Below, piece by piece: positions 1 to 7,902 of a stretch of 64,000 nucleotides of DNA. The notes below the pieces were generated by a model that saw only the letters and a list, made by a program, of their open reading frames with translations, ran no database searches and was not told the origin of the DNA. The stretch's first letter is position 1. Every line of letters begins with the position of its first letter. The DNA is from CAVWDI01 sp963753725 (GTDB taxonomy: Bacteria > Chloroflexota > Anaerolineae > Anaerolineales > UBA4823), in NCBI GenBank assembly GCA_963753725.1, contig CAVWDI010000001.1:558001-622000 (forward strand), given 5' to 3'. Made by a program: the position numbers and the translations under genes.

Positions 1-120
1 GTTGATGGACGTCTAACACTGCAAACGTTCACCTCACACAATTTCACGATAAATGAATTCACTCCATTGTTAGAGAATTACATTCACAACGCGCTAAAAG
101 CGAAATTCATAACACAATAA
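1..120 (+). CDS. C-terminal end of an unidentified protein (partial)
   Basis: An open frame enters from the left edge and ends at TAA 118-120, giving about 39 residues that finish in LKAKFITQ. It is followed by a strong hairpin terminator, which supports a real gene end. The fragment is too short to recognise a family, and I assign no function. Confidence 0.55.
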   Translation, partial: VDGRLTLQTFTSHNFTINEFTPLLENYIHNALKAKFITQ

Positions 121-140
121 TCCTGCAAATTTATTTCTAC

Positions 141-183
141 AATTCGCTCCAATTTAATCCTAAGATTGGAGCGAATTTATTTA
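141..183 (+). terminator. Rho-independent terminator of the upstream gene
   Basis: A perfect 13-bp inverted repeat (AATTCGCTCCAAT at 141-153 against ATTGGAGCGAATT at 165-177) has an 11-nt loop and is followed by a T-rich stretch. It separates the upstream gene from the his promoter. Confidence 0.85.
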
Positions 184-189
184 ATTTAC

Positions 190-218
190 TTGAGAATATA
201 ATAAATCTATGCTAGAAT
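190..218 (+). promoter_or_regulatory. his operon promoter
   Basis: TTGAGA (190-195), a 17-nt spacer and TAGAAT (213-218) form a sigma70-type promoter. Transcription would start near 225, almost on the leader ATG at 226, so the leader peptide may be read from a leaderless RNA. An alternative -10, TATAAT at 197-202, would start near 209, but I see no good -35 for it and no Shine-Dalgarno before 226. Confidence 0.6.
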
Positions 219-225
219 ACTGCCC

Positions 226-315
226 ATGAAATTGACCAGTCCACTTTCACATCATAATCATATCCATTTTCATCATACCGGTAAACACACCGGCTTGGGC
301 TGCGTTAAAGTGTGA
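226..315 (+). CDS. hisL: his operon leader peptide (seven His codons)
   Basis: This is a 29-codon frame from ATG 226 to TGA 313-315. Seven of the codons are His, clustered between codons 9 and 21 (the core reads SHHNHIHFHH). It lies between a promoter and a rho-independent terminator upstream of hisG, which is the classic arrangement of a his attenuator. The peptide is expected to have no function itself. Its translation senses charged tRNA-His: stalling at the His codons exposes nucleotides 297-306, while a ribosome that reaches the stop covers them. No Shine-Dalgarno is visible, and the predicted transcription start is adjacent to the ATG. It has no homology to the proteobacterial HisL apart from the His run. 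Confidence 0.88.
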   Translation: MKLTSPLSHHNHIHFHHTGKHTGLGCVKV

Positions 316-379
316 AATAAGATCAAAATCAATTTGATAGTGAAATCATACAACGCTCCCTTCCCGGGAGCGTTTTTTT
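245..379 (+). promoter_or_regulatory. his attenuator: alternative RNA structures
   Basis: Several pairings can be read directly. TTTCACA (245-251) pairs with TGTGAAA (311-317). CCGGT (278-282) pairs with ACCGG (289-293). ATCAAA (322-327) pairs with TTTGAT (333-338). GGG-CT-GCGTT (297-306) can pair with AACGC-T-CCC (352-360), which is the 5' arm of the terminator, and so acts as an antiterminator. The antiterminator strand lies in the last codons of the leader peptide, so it is free only when the ribosome stalls at the His codons. The pairing scheme is inferred by eye and was not folded by software. Confidence 0.75.
352..379 (+). terminator. his attenuator terminator
   Basis: AACGCTCCC (352-360) and GGGAGCGTT (366-374) form a 9-bp GC-rich stem with a 5-nt loop, followed by a run of Ts (373-379). 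It lies between the leader peptide and hisG and would stop transcription when histidine is plentiful. Confidence 0.9.
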
Positions 380-462
380 GTCAAAAATATTTATAGTGAT
401 AGAGTATTCACAAAGGTCCCTGCCAAATTATAAAAACTGAATTTTAGTCCTTGGAGGAATTG

Positions 463-1470
463 ATGTCACAAGATCGTTCAGAAGTAAGAATCGCATTACC
501 GAGTAAAGGCCGCCTGTCAGAAGATTCGCTTTCATTATTATCAAATGCTGGGCTTCCAGTCTACAAACCCAATCCGCGGCAATACCGGGCAGCGATACCT
601 AATCTAAAGAATTTAACCGTTCTCTTCCAAAGAGTGGGAGACATCGTTACCAGTGTGCGTGATGGCAGCATTGATTTTGGTATCACAGGCTGGGATATAT
701 TTGCAGAAAAAGAGCAGAACAATGGGGATTTAATCGTCATCCTGATTGAATTGGGTTTTGGATACTGCACTTTAAATGTTATCGTCCCTGAAATATGGAC
801 TTCGGTCAATTCAATGTCAGATTTAATCAAATGGCAGGAATCAATACAGCGGCCAATTAGAGTCGCAACGAAATTCCCATACCTGACAGAATCATTCTTT
901 AAAGGAGCAGGTGTGAATGAGTTAAGCATGATTACCGCAGAAGGTACACTCGAAATTGCGCCTACGATTGGTTACGCGGATGTAATTGTTGATTTAATCT
1001 CCTCCGGCACAACACTCAGAGATAATCGGCTGAAGGTTCTAAATGATGGTTTGATCTTAAACTCACAGGCCTGCCTAATAGCAAATCGCGATGCTCTGAA
1101 GACCAAACCCGAAGTCTTAAAAATTGCAAAACAATTGCTTGAATTCATCGTTGCCCATCTTCGTGCTACAGAAAACGTGTCCATATTTGCAAACATCAGA
1201 GGAGAATCGCCAGATTCGATTGCAAAACAAATGTTTTCAAAATCGGTAATCGGAGGTCTTCAAGGACCAACCATATCTCAGGTAATCAACCAGGAAAGTA
1301 AAAATTGGTACGCTGTTCACCTCATCATCCGAAAAGACCAATTACCCCAGGCCATTCAGGAGATCCGTGAAGTTGGCGGCAGCGGGGTTGTAGTTACGCC
1401 GGTTACTTACATTTTCGAAGAAGAACCAATGGCTTACAAAGCGATGCTGGAGGCATTAGAGGACAAATGA
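463..1470 (+). CDS. hisG: ATP phosphoribosyltransferase, long form
   Basis: This enzyme catalyses the first committed step of histidine synthesis, condensing ATP and PRPP in the cytoplasm. The N-terminus RIALPSKGRL is the HisG signature, and DFGITGWD follows near residues 70-80. At about 335 residues, with a C-terminal ACT-like segment (SGVVVTPVTYIFEEEPM), it belongs to the long form that carries its own feedback-regulatory domain and needs no HisZ; none is seen here. I start at ATG 463 because GGAGG at 453-457 sits just upstream. The in-frame TTG at 451 would place the Shine-Dalgarno inside the gene. The stop overlaps the hisD start (ATGA). Expression is likely controlled by the upstream attenuator. 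Confidence 0.96.
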   Translation: MSQDRSEVRIALPSKGRLSEDSLSLLSNAGLPVYKPNPRQYRAAIPNLKNLTVLFQRVGDIVTSVRDGSIDFGITGWDIFAEKEQNNGDLIVILIELGFGYCTLNVIVPEIWTSVNSMSDLIKWQESIQRPIRVATKFPYLTESFFKGAGVNELSMITAEGTLEIAPTIGYADVIVDLISSGTTLRDNRLKVLNDGLILNSQACLIANRDALKTKPEVLKIAKQLLEFIVAHLRATENVSIFANIRGESPDSIAKQMFSKSVIGGLQGPTISQVINQESKNWYAVHLIIRKDQLPQAIQEIREVGGSGVVVTPVTYIFEEEPMAYKAMLEALEDK

Positions 1471-2777
1471 TAAAAATATATGACGTTGAGACTGCAAAAA
1501 AAACAATTCTTCGCCGCGATTTACAACACCTTCTTGACTACCCGGAAAACCTGGTAAAAAGCACAGAAAAACTCTTTGGTCCTGGTTTTACACCCAATAA
1601 AGCCGTAGAAAAAATTCTCGCATCGGTTAGAACTGGTGGAGACAATGCGATCCGGGAATGGTCAGCGTTGTTGGATATGACCAGTCTTAATGATCTAAAA
1701 ATTCCCGAGTCCCAATTAGAGGAATCATATCAATCCATCCCTGATTCTCTGATGCGAGCAATGAAAGTTTCGGTGGATCGAATTCGAGCCTTTCATGAAT
1801 TGCAGCCACTGCCCAATTGGGAGACTCACACGCTTGGGGGCAAGCTTGGTCAAAGAGTTACTCCCATAAAACGGGTTGGTGTTTATGTACCGGGAGGCAC
1901 AGCCCCATTGCCATCCTCATTACTTATGACGGTGATTCCAGCTCAGGTCGCCGGGGTAGAACAAATCGTGGTGTGCACACCCCCTAATCCGCATGTGTCG
2001 ATTAAGGCCGCAGCATTTTTATGCGGTATCAGTGAAGTTTACCAGGTCGGAGGAGCGCAAGCTGTCGCTGCCATGGCCTACGGCACTGAGAGTATTCCGA
2101 AGGTGGATAAAATCGTTGGCGCTGGAAATCTGTTCGTCACGCTGGCCAAACAACAAGTTTTCGGAATTGTAGGTCTTGACGGTCTGGCTGGACCTACAGA
2201 AACAATGGTTATTGCTGACCACTCTGCCAATCCGGTCTGGCTCGCTTCTGATTTGCTTGCTCAAGCGGAACACGATATCCTGGCAAGCGCCATTCTGCTC
2301 ACCCCGGACCGTTCATTGGCAGAATCGGTTTTGAGGGAATTAGAAAAACAAATCCAGGGACTTTCTCGTTCCGAGATCATCCAACAGTCAATGACCAACC
2401 GAGGAGGTATCGTCCTCACACCTGATTTAAAAACTGCAGCCGAGCTGGCAGATGAATATGGACCAGAACATTTATGCTTATCAGTAGAAGATCCTTCCAC
2501 ATTGGCAAAACAAATCAACAATGCGGGTGGATTTTTCTTAGGTGATCATTCTTTTGAAGTGCTCGGCGATTATATAGCTGGTCCAAGCCATGTTATGCCC
2601 ACCGGCGGTACTGCTCGATTCGCCTCTCCTTTGAATGTAATGGATTTTGTGAAGATATCCAGCATTGTGGCGCTTGATGCAAATACCAGCCAGAGTCTAA
2701 GTCCGTTGGCGTCAGAGTTCGCAAAAGCCAAATCGCTGACCGCCCATGCTGCCTCAGCCAAATACCGCGAGTTATAG
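1467..2777 (+). CDS. hisD: Histidinol dehydrogenase
   Basis: This enzyme catalyses the last two steps of the pathway, the NAD-dependent oxidation of L-histidinol to L-histidine through histidinal, using a zinc ion. The protein has 436 residues, the usual length. Family motifs are clear: GVYVPGGTAPLPSS, the GGAQAVAAMAYGT segment, DGLAGPTETMV, QAEHD, GPEHL and GPSHVMPTGG. The catalytic Glu and His (GPEHL region) and the zinc ligands (QAEHD, GDHSFEVLGDY) are present. The start codon overlaps the hisG stop by four bases, indicating translational coupling. Confidence 0.97.
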   Translation: MIKIYDVETAKKTILRRDLQHLLDYPENLVKSTEKLFGPGFTPNKAVEKILASVRTGGDNAIREWSALLDMTSLNDLKIPESQLEESYQSIPDSLMRAMKVSVDRIRAFHELQPLPNWETHTLGGKLGQRVTPIKRVGVYVPGGTAPLPSSLLMTVIPAQVAGVEQIVVCTPPNPHVSIKAAAFLCGISEVYQVGGAQAVAAMAYGTESIPKVDKIVGAGNLFVTLAKQQVFGIVGLDGLAGPTETMVIADHSANPVWLASDLLAQAEHDILASAILLTPDRSLAESVLRELEKQIQGLSRSEIIQQSMTNRGGIVLTPDLKTAAELADEYGPEHLCLSVEDPSTLAKQINNAGGFFLGDHSFEVLGDYIAGPSHVMPTGGTARFASPLNVMDFVKISSIVALDANTSQSLSPLASEFAKAKSLTAHAASAKYREL

Positions 2778-2782
2778 ACAAA

Positions 2783-3877
2783 ATGAAAAGCGACAAAGCC
2801 ATCATCAGAAACCACATCCTCAAAATACCGGCATACGAATCAATTGTGCCGTATGAGGTCTTATCAGATGAATTAGATATACCAATTGAAAAAATTGTTA
2901 AGTTGGATGCTAATGAAAACCCCTATGGACCCATTCCAGAGGTGTATGCTGCTTTATCCAATTTGCCGTATGTAAACATCTATCCCGATCCTGAGAGCCG
3001 TTACCTGCGTGATTCGCTTTCTGAATATCACAAAATTCCCGCCGAGAAAATTCTGGCTGGCGCAGGAGTAGACGAGTTAATCGATCTCGTAATGCGTGCG
3101 ATACTTGACCCTGGTGATGTGATGATAAACTGCCCGCCGACATTTGGTATGTATGCATTTGATGGTGGCGTTAACGACGCCAATATCATTTCGATCCCCC
3201 GCAACTCCCAATTCGAGATAGACATGACTGGGATCGAGGAAGCAGTCATGAAGCATAAGCCAAAACTTCTATTCCTTGCTTCTCCAAATAATCCGGATGG
3301 AGGATTACTTCCACGGGAATTATTGCTAGATCTTCTAAAACTTCCTTTGTTCGTTGTATTAGACGAAGCATACATAGATTTTGCATCACCGGGATCGAGT
3401 ATGGTCCAGCAATCAATTCAAAATCAAAATTTGGCTGTACTAAGAACATTCAGTAAATGGGCAGGTTTAGCCGGTTTGCGGATCGGATACGGCATTTTTC
3501 CTAACGAATTGATAACTCACCTTTGGAAGATCAAACAACCTTATAATGTCTCGGTTGCCGCCTCAACCGCAGCAATCGTTTCACTCCAAAATCTGCATAA
3601 ACTCAAGGGTAACCGGGATCGAATTGTTTCTGAAAGAGCACGTTTATCTGCATTTCTCAAGGGTATTCCCTGGCTAGTTCCTTATCCGTCTCAAACGAAT
3701 TTTATCCTGTGTAAAATCGTTGGACGGAATGCCTTGGACGTTAAAAACAAACTGGCAAAACAAGGCATATTAATTCGCCATTTCCAAAAACCTGGACTTA
3801 ATGATCACATCCGCATAAGTATTGGCAAACCAGCAGATACAGACATATTAATTAATCAATTGAAAAACTTGGAGTAA
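2783..3877 (+). CDS. hisC: Histidinol-phosphate aminotransferase
   Basis: This PLP enzyme converts imidazole acetol phosphate to histidinol phosphate. The 364-residue protein has the fold-type I aminotransferase pattern: KLDANENPYGP near residue 40, ASPNNPDGG, VLDEAYIDF, and the PLP lysine in LRTFSKWAGLAGLRIGY. The C-terminal GLNDHIRISIG motif is typical of HisC. It begins 5 bases after the hisD stop within the his operon, which removes most of the doubt about substrate among class I/II aminotransferases. Confidence 0.95.
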   Translation: MKSDKAIIRNHILKIPAYESIVPYEVLSDELDIPIEKIVKLDANENPYGPIPEVYAALSNLPYVNIYPDPESRYLRDSLSEYHKIPAEKILAGAGVDELIDLVMRAILDPGDVMINCPPTFGMYAFDGGVNDANIISIPRNSQFEIDMTGIEEAVMKHKPKLLFLASPNNPDGGLLPRELLLDLLKLPLFVVLDEAYIDFASPGSSMVQQSIQNQNLAVLRTFSKWAGLAGLRIGYGIFPNELITHLWKIKQPYNVSVAASTAAIVSLQNLHKLKGNRDRIVSERARLSAFLKGIPWLVPYPSQTNFILCKIVGRNALDVKNKLAKQGILIRHFQKPGLNDHIRISIGKPADTDILINQLKNLE

Positions 3878-3880
3878 AAA

Positions 3881-4471
3881 ATGCGCATATCAGAAATCCA
3901 ACGTCAAACAAATGAAACCGATATCCAGTTGAAAATCAACCTTGATGGCAGCGGATTAGCCTCAATAAATACAGGGATTGGGTTTTTCGATCACATGTTA
4001 AACCATGTCGCTCTTCACGGCCTTTTTGATCTCAACATAAAATGCAAGGGAGACTTAAAAGTCGACCCCCACCATACAGTAGAAGACTGTGCATTAGTAT
4101 TTGGACAGGCAATTGACAAAGCGCTTTCTGATAGAAAAGGGATCAATAGAATGGGATCAATGTTTGTGCCTATGGATGAAGCGCTCGGGTTTGTCGCTGT
4201 CGATCTTTCCGGAAGGCCGTATACAGTCTTTCATGGTGAATGGCATTCTCCTTATGTTGGTGGGATACCTACCAGCCTGGTTCCTCACTTCTTCGAATCG
4301 CTAGCGGTTACCGCTCGCTGTAATCTACACGCCAGAGTGCTTTATGGTCAAGATGATCATCACCAGGCAGAGGCATTGTTCAAAGCTCTTGGTAGAGCGC
4401 TGAACATCGCTACCAGATTAGACCCAAAGAGAGGGGATCGTATACCCAGCACAAAAGGTAACCTTACATGA
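3881..4471 (+). CDS. hisB: Imidazoleglycerol-phosphate dehydratase
   Basis: This Mn-dependent enzyme dehydrates imidazoleglycerol phosphate to imidazole acetol phosphate. The 196-residue protein is the monofunctional HisB, without the N-terminal phosphatase found in enteric bacteria. GIGFFDHMLNHVALHG, DPHHTVEDCALVFG and DDHHQAEALFKALGRAL are the family signatures and supply the metal-binding His and Glu residues. No separate histidinol-phosphate phosphatase gene is in the operon, so that step must be encoded elsewhere. The stop overlaps the hisH ATG. Confidence 0.96.
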   Translation: MRISEIQRQTNETDIQLKINLDGSGLASINTGIGFFDHMLNHVALHGLFDLNIKCKGDLKVDPHHTVEDCALVFGQAIDKALSDRKGINRMGSMFVPMDEALGFVAVDLSGRPYTVFHGEWHSPYVGGIPTSLVPHFFESLAVTARCNLHARVLYGQDDHHQAEALFKALGRALNIATRLDPKRGDRIPSTKGNLT

Positions 4472-5073
4472 TCGCGCTGATTGATTACGGTGTTGGTAAT
4501 CTGCGCTCAGTTGAAAAGGCGCTTACCAGTGTGGGTGGAGATGTATGTATAACTTCAGATGCTGATCAAATAGCAGCGGCTGAAAAAGTTGTGCTGCCAG
4601 GTGTTGGTCATTTTGGTGATGGGATGTCTGGTTTGATAGAACGGGATCTAGTCGAACCAATCATCGAATCTGTGAACCAGAAAAAACCTTTTTTAGGTAT
4701 ATGTTTGGGGATGCAACTTTTTTTTAGTGGAAGCGATGAAGCGCCTGGTATCAGTGGTTTGAATTTACTTCCCGGTATGGTCCGGCTGTTCGAAGGGAAT
4801 TCGATAAAAATCCCTCAAATCGGCTGGAACCAGATCAACCCTAAAGGAGTATCACGAATTCTGGACGGTATTGAACCAGGCAGTTATGCATATTTTAATC
4901 ATGGTTATTACTGTGACCCTTCCAGGGATAAGAATATTTTGGCAACCACAGAATATGGGATCGAATATGCCTCGGTCGTCGGACAGGACCATCTTTATGG
5001 TGTGCAGTACCATCCGGAAAAGAGCCAACAGGTTGGTTTAAGAATTCTGCGCAATTTTGTGGAGCAGCGTTAA
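4468..5073 (+). CDS. hisH: Imidazole glycerol phosphate synthase, glutaminase subunit
   Basis: This subunit releases ammonia from glutamine and channels it to HisF. The 201-residue protein is a class I glutamine amidotransferase. The nucleophile Cys is in PFLGICLGMQLFF, and the His-Glu pair of the triad is in GVQYHPEKS near the C-terminus. The N-terminal IDYGVGNLRSVEKAL is typical of HisH. It overlaps hisB by four bases and abuts hisA (TAATG). Confidence 0.96.
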   Translation: MIALIDYGVGNLRSVEKALTSVGGDVCITSDADQIAAAEKVVLPGVGHFGDGMSGLIERDLVEPIIESVNQKKPFLGICLGMQLFFSGSDEAPGISGLNLLPGMVRLFEGNSIKIPQIGWNQINPKGVSRILDGIEPGSYAYFNHGYYCDPSRDKNILATTEYGIEYASVVGQDHLYGVQYHPEKSQQVGLRILRNFVEQR

Positions 5074-5825
5074 TGGGTAATCATAATGACCAATTCACAA
5101 TCTTCCCCGCAATTGACCTGCGCGCCGGGAAAGTAGTACGGCTCATTCAAGGGGATCCTTCGAGGCAGAAGACTTACTACCAAAATCCAGGTGAGGTCGC
5201 CCGAATGTGGATCGAGGCTGGCGCAAGCTGGCTGCATGTGGTCAATCTGGATGGCGCGTTTGATGAAAAAGGTAAGCAAAACCAGAGCGCCCTCAAGCGA
5301 ATCATCCACAGCGTTAGAAGCGAGAATGAAAAGATCGATATCCAATTCGGAGGCGGGTTGCGATCATTGTCCGATATAAAGCAAGCTATTGATACAGGAG
5401 TCAGCCGGGTAGTTTTAGGTACTGCAGCTGTGAATTCACCTCAACTTGTATCCGAAGCAATTAGTAAATTTGGTGAAGACCGCATCGGTTTAGCTCTCGA
5501 CACTCGCCACGACCATGTTCACACCCACGGGTGGGAGAAAGAAACCCCCATCGATCCCATTTCACTGGGTAAAAACATGTTTAAATTAGGCATCAGAACC
5601 TGTGTTTACACAAATATCGAAATGGATGGGGGGCTGGGTGGAGTAGACCTGGCAGGTACCAAAAAATTCGCTGAAGGTACGAAATTAAATGTTATCGCCT
5701 CTGGAGGGATATCATCTCTCGCTGAAATACGTGCGGTCCGCCAGGCTGGTCTTTCCGGTGTGATTATCGGAAAGGCTTTATATGAGGGGATTCTTAACTC
5801 GAGGAGGCCATCCTATGCTAGCTAA
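5073..5825 (+). CDS. hisA: Phosphoribosylformimino-AICAR phosphate isomerase
   Basis: This enzyme performs the Amadori isomerisation of ProFAR to PRFAR. The 250-residue beta/alpha barrel starts with FPAIDLRAGKVVRLIQGD, carrying the catalytic Asp of strand 1. It has FGGGLRS, VVLGTAAVNSP, YTNIEMDGGLGG with the second catalytic Asp region, and ASGGISS and GVIIGKALYEG for phosphate binding. Its last 11 bases overlap the hisF start region, and the hisF Shine-Dalgarno lies inside hisA. Confidence 0.96.
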   Translation: MGNHNDQFTIFPAIDLRAGKVVRLIQGDPSRQKTYYQNPGEVARMWIEAGASWLHVVNLDGAFDEKGKQNQSALKRIIHSVRSENEKIDIQFGGGLRSLSDIKQAIDTGVSRVVLGTAAVNSPQLVSEAISKFGEDRIGLALDTRHDHVHTHGWEKETPIDPISLGKNMFKLGIRTCVYTNIEMDGGLGGVDLAGTKKFAEGTKLNVIASGGISSLAEIRAVRQAGLSGVIIGKALYEGILNSRRPSYAS

Positions 5826-6582
5826 ACGTATTATTCCGTGCCTTGATGTAAAAGATGGGCGGGTTGTTAAAGGAATCAATTTTATCAATATAAGAGATGC
5901 GGGTGATCCGGTCGAAAATGCCCGTATTTACGACCAGATGGGCGCTGATGAACTGGTGTTTCTGGATATTTCCGCCAGCCCAGAAGGGAATAAAACCACA
6001 TTAAAAGTAGTCCGTAAGGTTGCGGATGAAATATTCCTACCGCTCACGGTTGGAGGAGGAATTCGAAATATTGAAGATATCCGCAACGTGCTTTTGGCCG
6101 GCGCTGACAAAGTCAGCATCAATACCGCTGCTGTTCTCAATCCGAAGATATTGAATGAAGGAGCGAATCGCTTCGGCAGTCAATGTATCGTGCTCGCCAT
6201 CGATGCCAAGAGCGTGGCAAAGGGTAAATGGGAAGTTTATATCAATGGCGGAAGGACTCCTACAGGCATCGACGCTGGTCAATGGGCAATAAACGGTACC
6301 AAACTTGGCGCTGGGGAAATACTCCTGACCAGTATGGATACAGATGGGACTTTGGCAGGATATGATATAGAACTGACCAGAACCATCGCAAAAGTTGTGA
6401 ACGTACCAATTATCGCCAGCGGTGGGGCAGGAAAATTAAATCATTTTGCTGAGGTCCTGGAGCAAGGGGTTGCGGATGCAGCTCTGGCGGCTTCCCTTTT
6501 CCATGACAATGTTTTGACTGTCGGTTCAGTCAAGCAGTATCTTATTGAACGTGGAATATCAATTCGACCGGTGGGAATATGA
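5815..6582 (+). CDS. hisF: Imidazole glycerol phosphate synthase, cyclase subunit
   Basis: This subunit uses ammonia from HisH to convert PRFAR to imidazole glycerol phosphate and AICAR. Starting at ATG 5815 gives 255 residues beginning MLAKRIIPCLDVKDGRVVKG, the exact family N-terminus. GAGGAGG at 5801-5806 is well placed for this start. The longer frame from 5782 would add 11 non-conserved residues. Motifs LTVGGGIR, VLAIDAK, LLTSMDTDGT and IASGGAGK are present, including both catalytic Asp residues. The hisAF adjacency and overlap suggest coupled translation. Confidence 0.96.
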   Translation: MLAKRIIPCLDVKDGRVVKGINFINIRDAGDPVENARIYDQMGADELVFLDISASPEGNKTTLKVVRKVADEIFLPLTVGGGIRNIEDIRNVLLAGADKVSINTAAVLNPKILNEGANRFGSQCIVLAIDAKSVAKGKWEVYINGGRTPTGIDAGQWAINGTKLGAGEILLTSMDTDGTLAGYDIELTRTIAKVVNVPIIASGGAGKLNHFAEVLEQGVADAALAASLFHDNVLTVGSVKQYLIERGISIRPVGI

Positions 6583-6920
6583 AAAAAGCTGTCTTGTTTT
6601 CAGAAATCAAATTTGACGATAAAGGTTTGATACCAGCTGTTGTTCAGGATTCCGACAGCAAACAAGTGCTTATGGTGGCATGGATGGATCAGGACGCATT
6701 ACAGCAGACGATGAAAACTGGGGAAGCCCATTTTTGGAGCAGGAGCCGGAATACACTATGGCATAAAGGGGATACATCCGGGAATATTATGTATGTAGAG
6801 GATATTCTAGTTGATTGTGATGCCGATACGCTGCTCCTAAAAGTAAAACCAGCCGGACCAGCCTGCCACACCGGAGAAAACAGTTGTTTTTACAGAAACC
6901 TGGAGTTAAAAAATGCTTGA
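6579..6920 (+). CDS. hisI: Phosphoribosyl-AMP cyclohydrolase
   Basis: This enzyme opens the adenine ring of PR-AMP, using zinc and magnesium. The 113-residue protein is the stand-alone cyclohydrolase. VLMVAWMDQDAL, FWSRSRNTLWHKGDTSGN, the DCDADTLLLKV metal-binding Asp cluster, and the zinc-ligand cysteines in GPACHTGENSCFYR are all present. It overlaps hisF by four bases and hisE by eight. HisI and HisE are separate proteins here, not fused. Confidence 0.96.
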   Translation: MKKAVLFSEIKFDDKGLIPAVVQDSDSKQVLMVAWMDQDALQQTMKTGEAHFWSRSRNTLWHKGDTSGNIMYVEDILVDCDADTLLLKVKPAGPACHTGENSCFYRNLELKNA

Positions 6921-7185
6921 AGACCTGTTTTTAATTATTGAGGACCGCAAGGAATATCCGCAACCTGGTTCATACACCGCAAAATTGATAGATGCAGGTG
7001 AAGATGAGATCCTGAAAAAAGTGGGCGAAGAAGCCATGGAAGTTATCCTGGCAGCCAAAGGGCAGGGTGACCAAAGGTTGATCGAAGAAATCGCGGATTT
7101 GTATTACCACAGTCTGGTCCTGCTCTCGTCTCGAAACTTGAATTTATCTCAAGTGCTGGAGGAACTGGAAAATCGACACCGATAA
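6913..7185 (+). CDS. hisE: Phosphoribosyl-ATP pyrophosphatase
   Basis: This enzyme hydrolyses PR-ATP to PR-AMP and pyrophosphate, the second step of the pathway. The 90-residue protein has the all-alpha MazG-like fold signatures: GSYTAKLIDAGEDEILKKVGEEAMEV, with the Glu residues that bind magnesium, and EIADLYYHSLVLL. It is the last gene of the his operon. I see no strong terminator in the 82 bases before the convergent gene. Confidence 0.95.
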   Translation: MLEDLFLIIEDRKEYPQPGSYTAKLIDAGEDEILKKVGEEAMEVILAAKGQGDQRLIEEIADLYYHSLVLLSSRNLNLSQVLEELENRHR

Positions 7186-7267
7186 CCGAGATGTTATGGT
7201 GATACCCAAAATATCGTTTTTATACTATCAAAGTAACTGCGAAAATAAAGGTGTGGGTCAGTGAATA

Positions 7268-7720
7268 CTAACCTAAACCAGGCAACAGTGGTCTTACCCA
7301 GGGCATGCCTAATAGGATCAACAATAATGCCAACCCATAAAAGAGGGAGGCACGTTTACACTTTAAATCATCTGCGATATCTTTCTTAGTCATCGCATTT
7401 CCCACATGTGCAAATACGATTGCCAGGACCATAAAGAAGGTATGCTCAATTGTAAAAAACCTTAAATCATCGATTTTCATCACAGCGCTAAAATCCTGGA
7501 ATGCCGCGCGGGTTATTGGGCTGAAAAAAAGAAACAGCGCCAGCCCAAGCAGTAATTGAATATCAATTGCGATCGTAAAAAATGAACCAACTTTGCGATC
7601 AGCTTCAACCCAATTCCGTTTCCCTAACCATCCAATTAATGCACGTACGAAAGCGATGATTCCCAAAATCAATACAACCCAACGAACGATATTATGCAAG
7701 GCTAAAATAAATTGGTGCAT
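7268..7720 (-). CDS. Four-helix membrane protein, possibly haem-binding
   Basis: This is a 150-residue hydrophobic protein with four predicted transmembrane helices (about residues 12-32, 48-68, 90-108 and 126-144). The first helix contains a His (LHNIVRW) and the third has EHTFFMVLAIVFAHVG, so paired His residues could hold a haem as in small cytochrome b-like proteins. That is inference. A 122-residue protein at 62615-62983 has the same four-helix plan with His in helix 1, and sits by the Rieske/cytochrome b genes. The gene converges on the his operon. Confidence 0.75.
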   Translation of the reverse strand: MHQFILALHNIVRWVVLILGIIAFVRALIGWLGKRNWVEADRKVGSFFTIAIDIQLLLGLALFLFFSPITRAAFQDFSAVMKIDDLRFFTIEHTFFMVLAIVFAHVGNAMTKKDIADDLKCKRASLFYGLALLLILLGMPWVRPLLPGLG

Positions 7721-7902
7721 ATAATTTCTCCTTAGAATCTATAAAACATTTTACTCTTAGATTTAATTATAACCTTTTGCTGAAGTTGAACAATAATAAG
7801 ACATTGACCCGTTTCTTCATTCGATAAAAAATAGAATTGCTCACATCTGAGCTTTCATGTTAATATATAAAAAAATATCTTGCAGAATCAAATTGAGAAA
7901 AA

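Noticed and set aside
352..460. T-box riboswitch controlling the his operon
   Set aside because: I see no specifier loop or T-box sequence. The His-codon leader and terminator explain the region.
451..462. hisG start at TTG 451
   Set aside because: The Shine-Dalgarno GGAGG lies inside this extension, and ATG 463 is correctly spaced from it.
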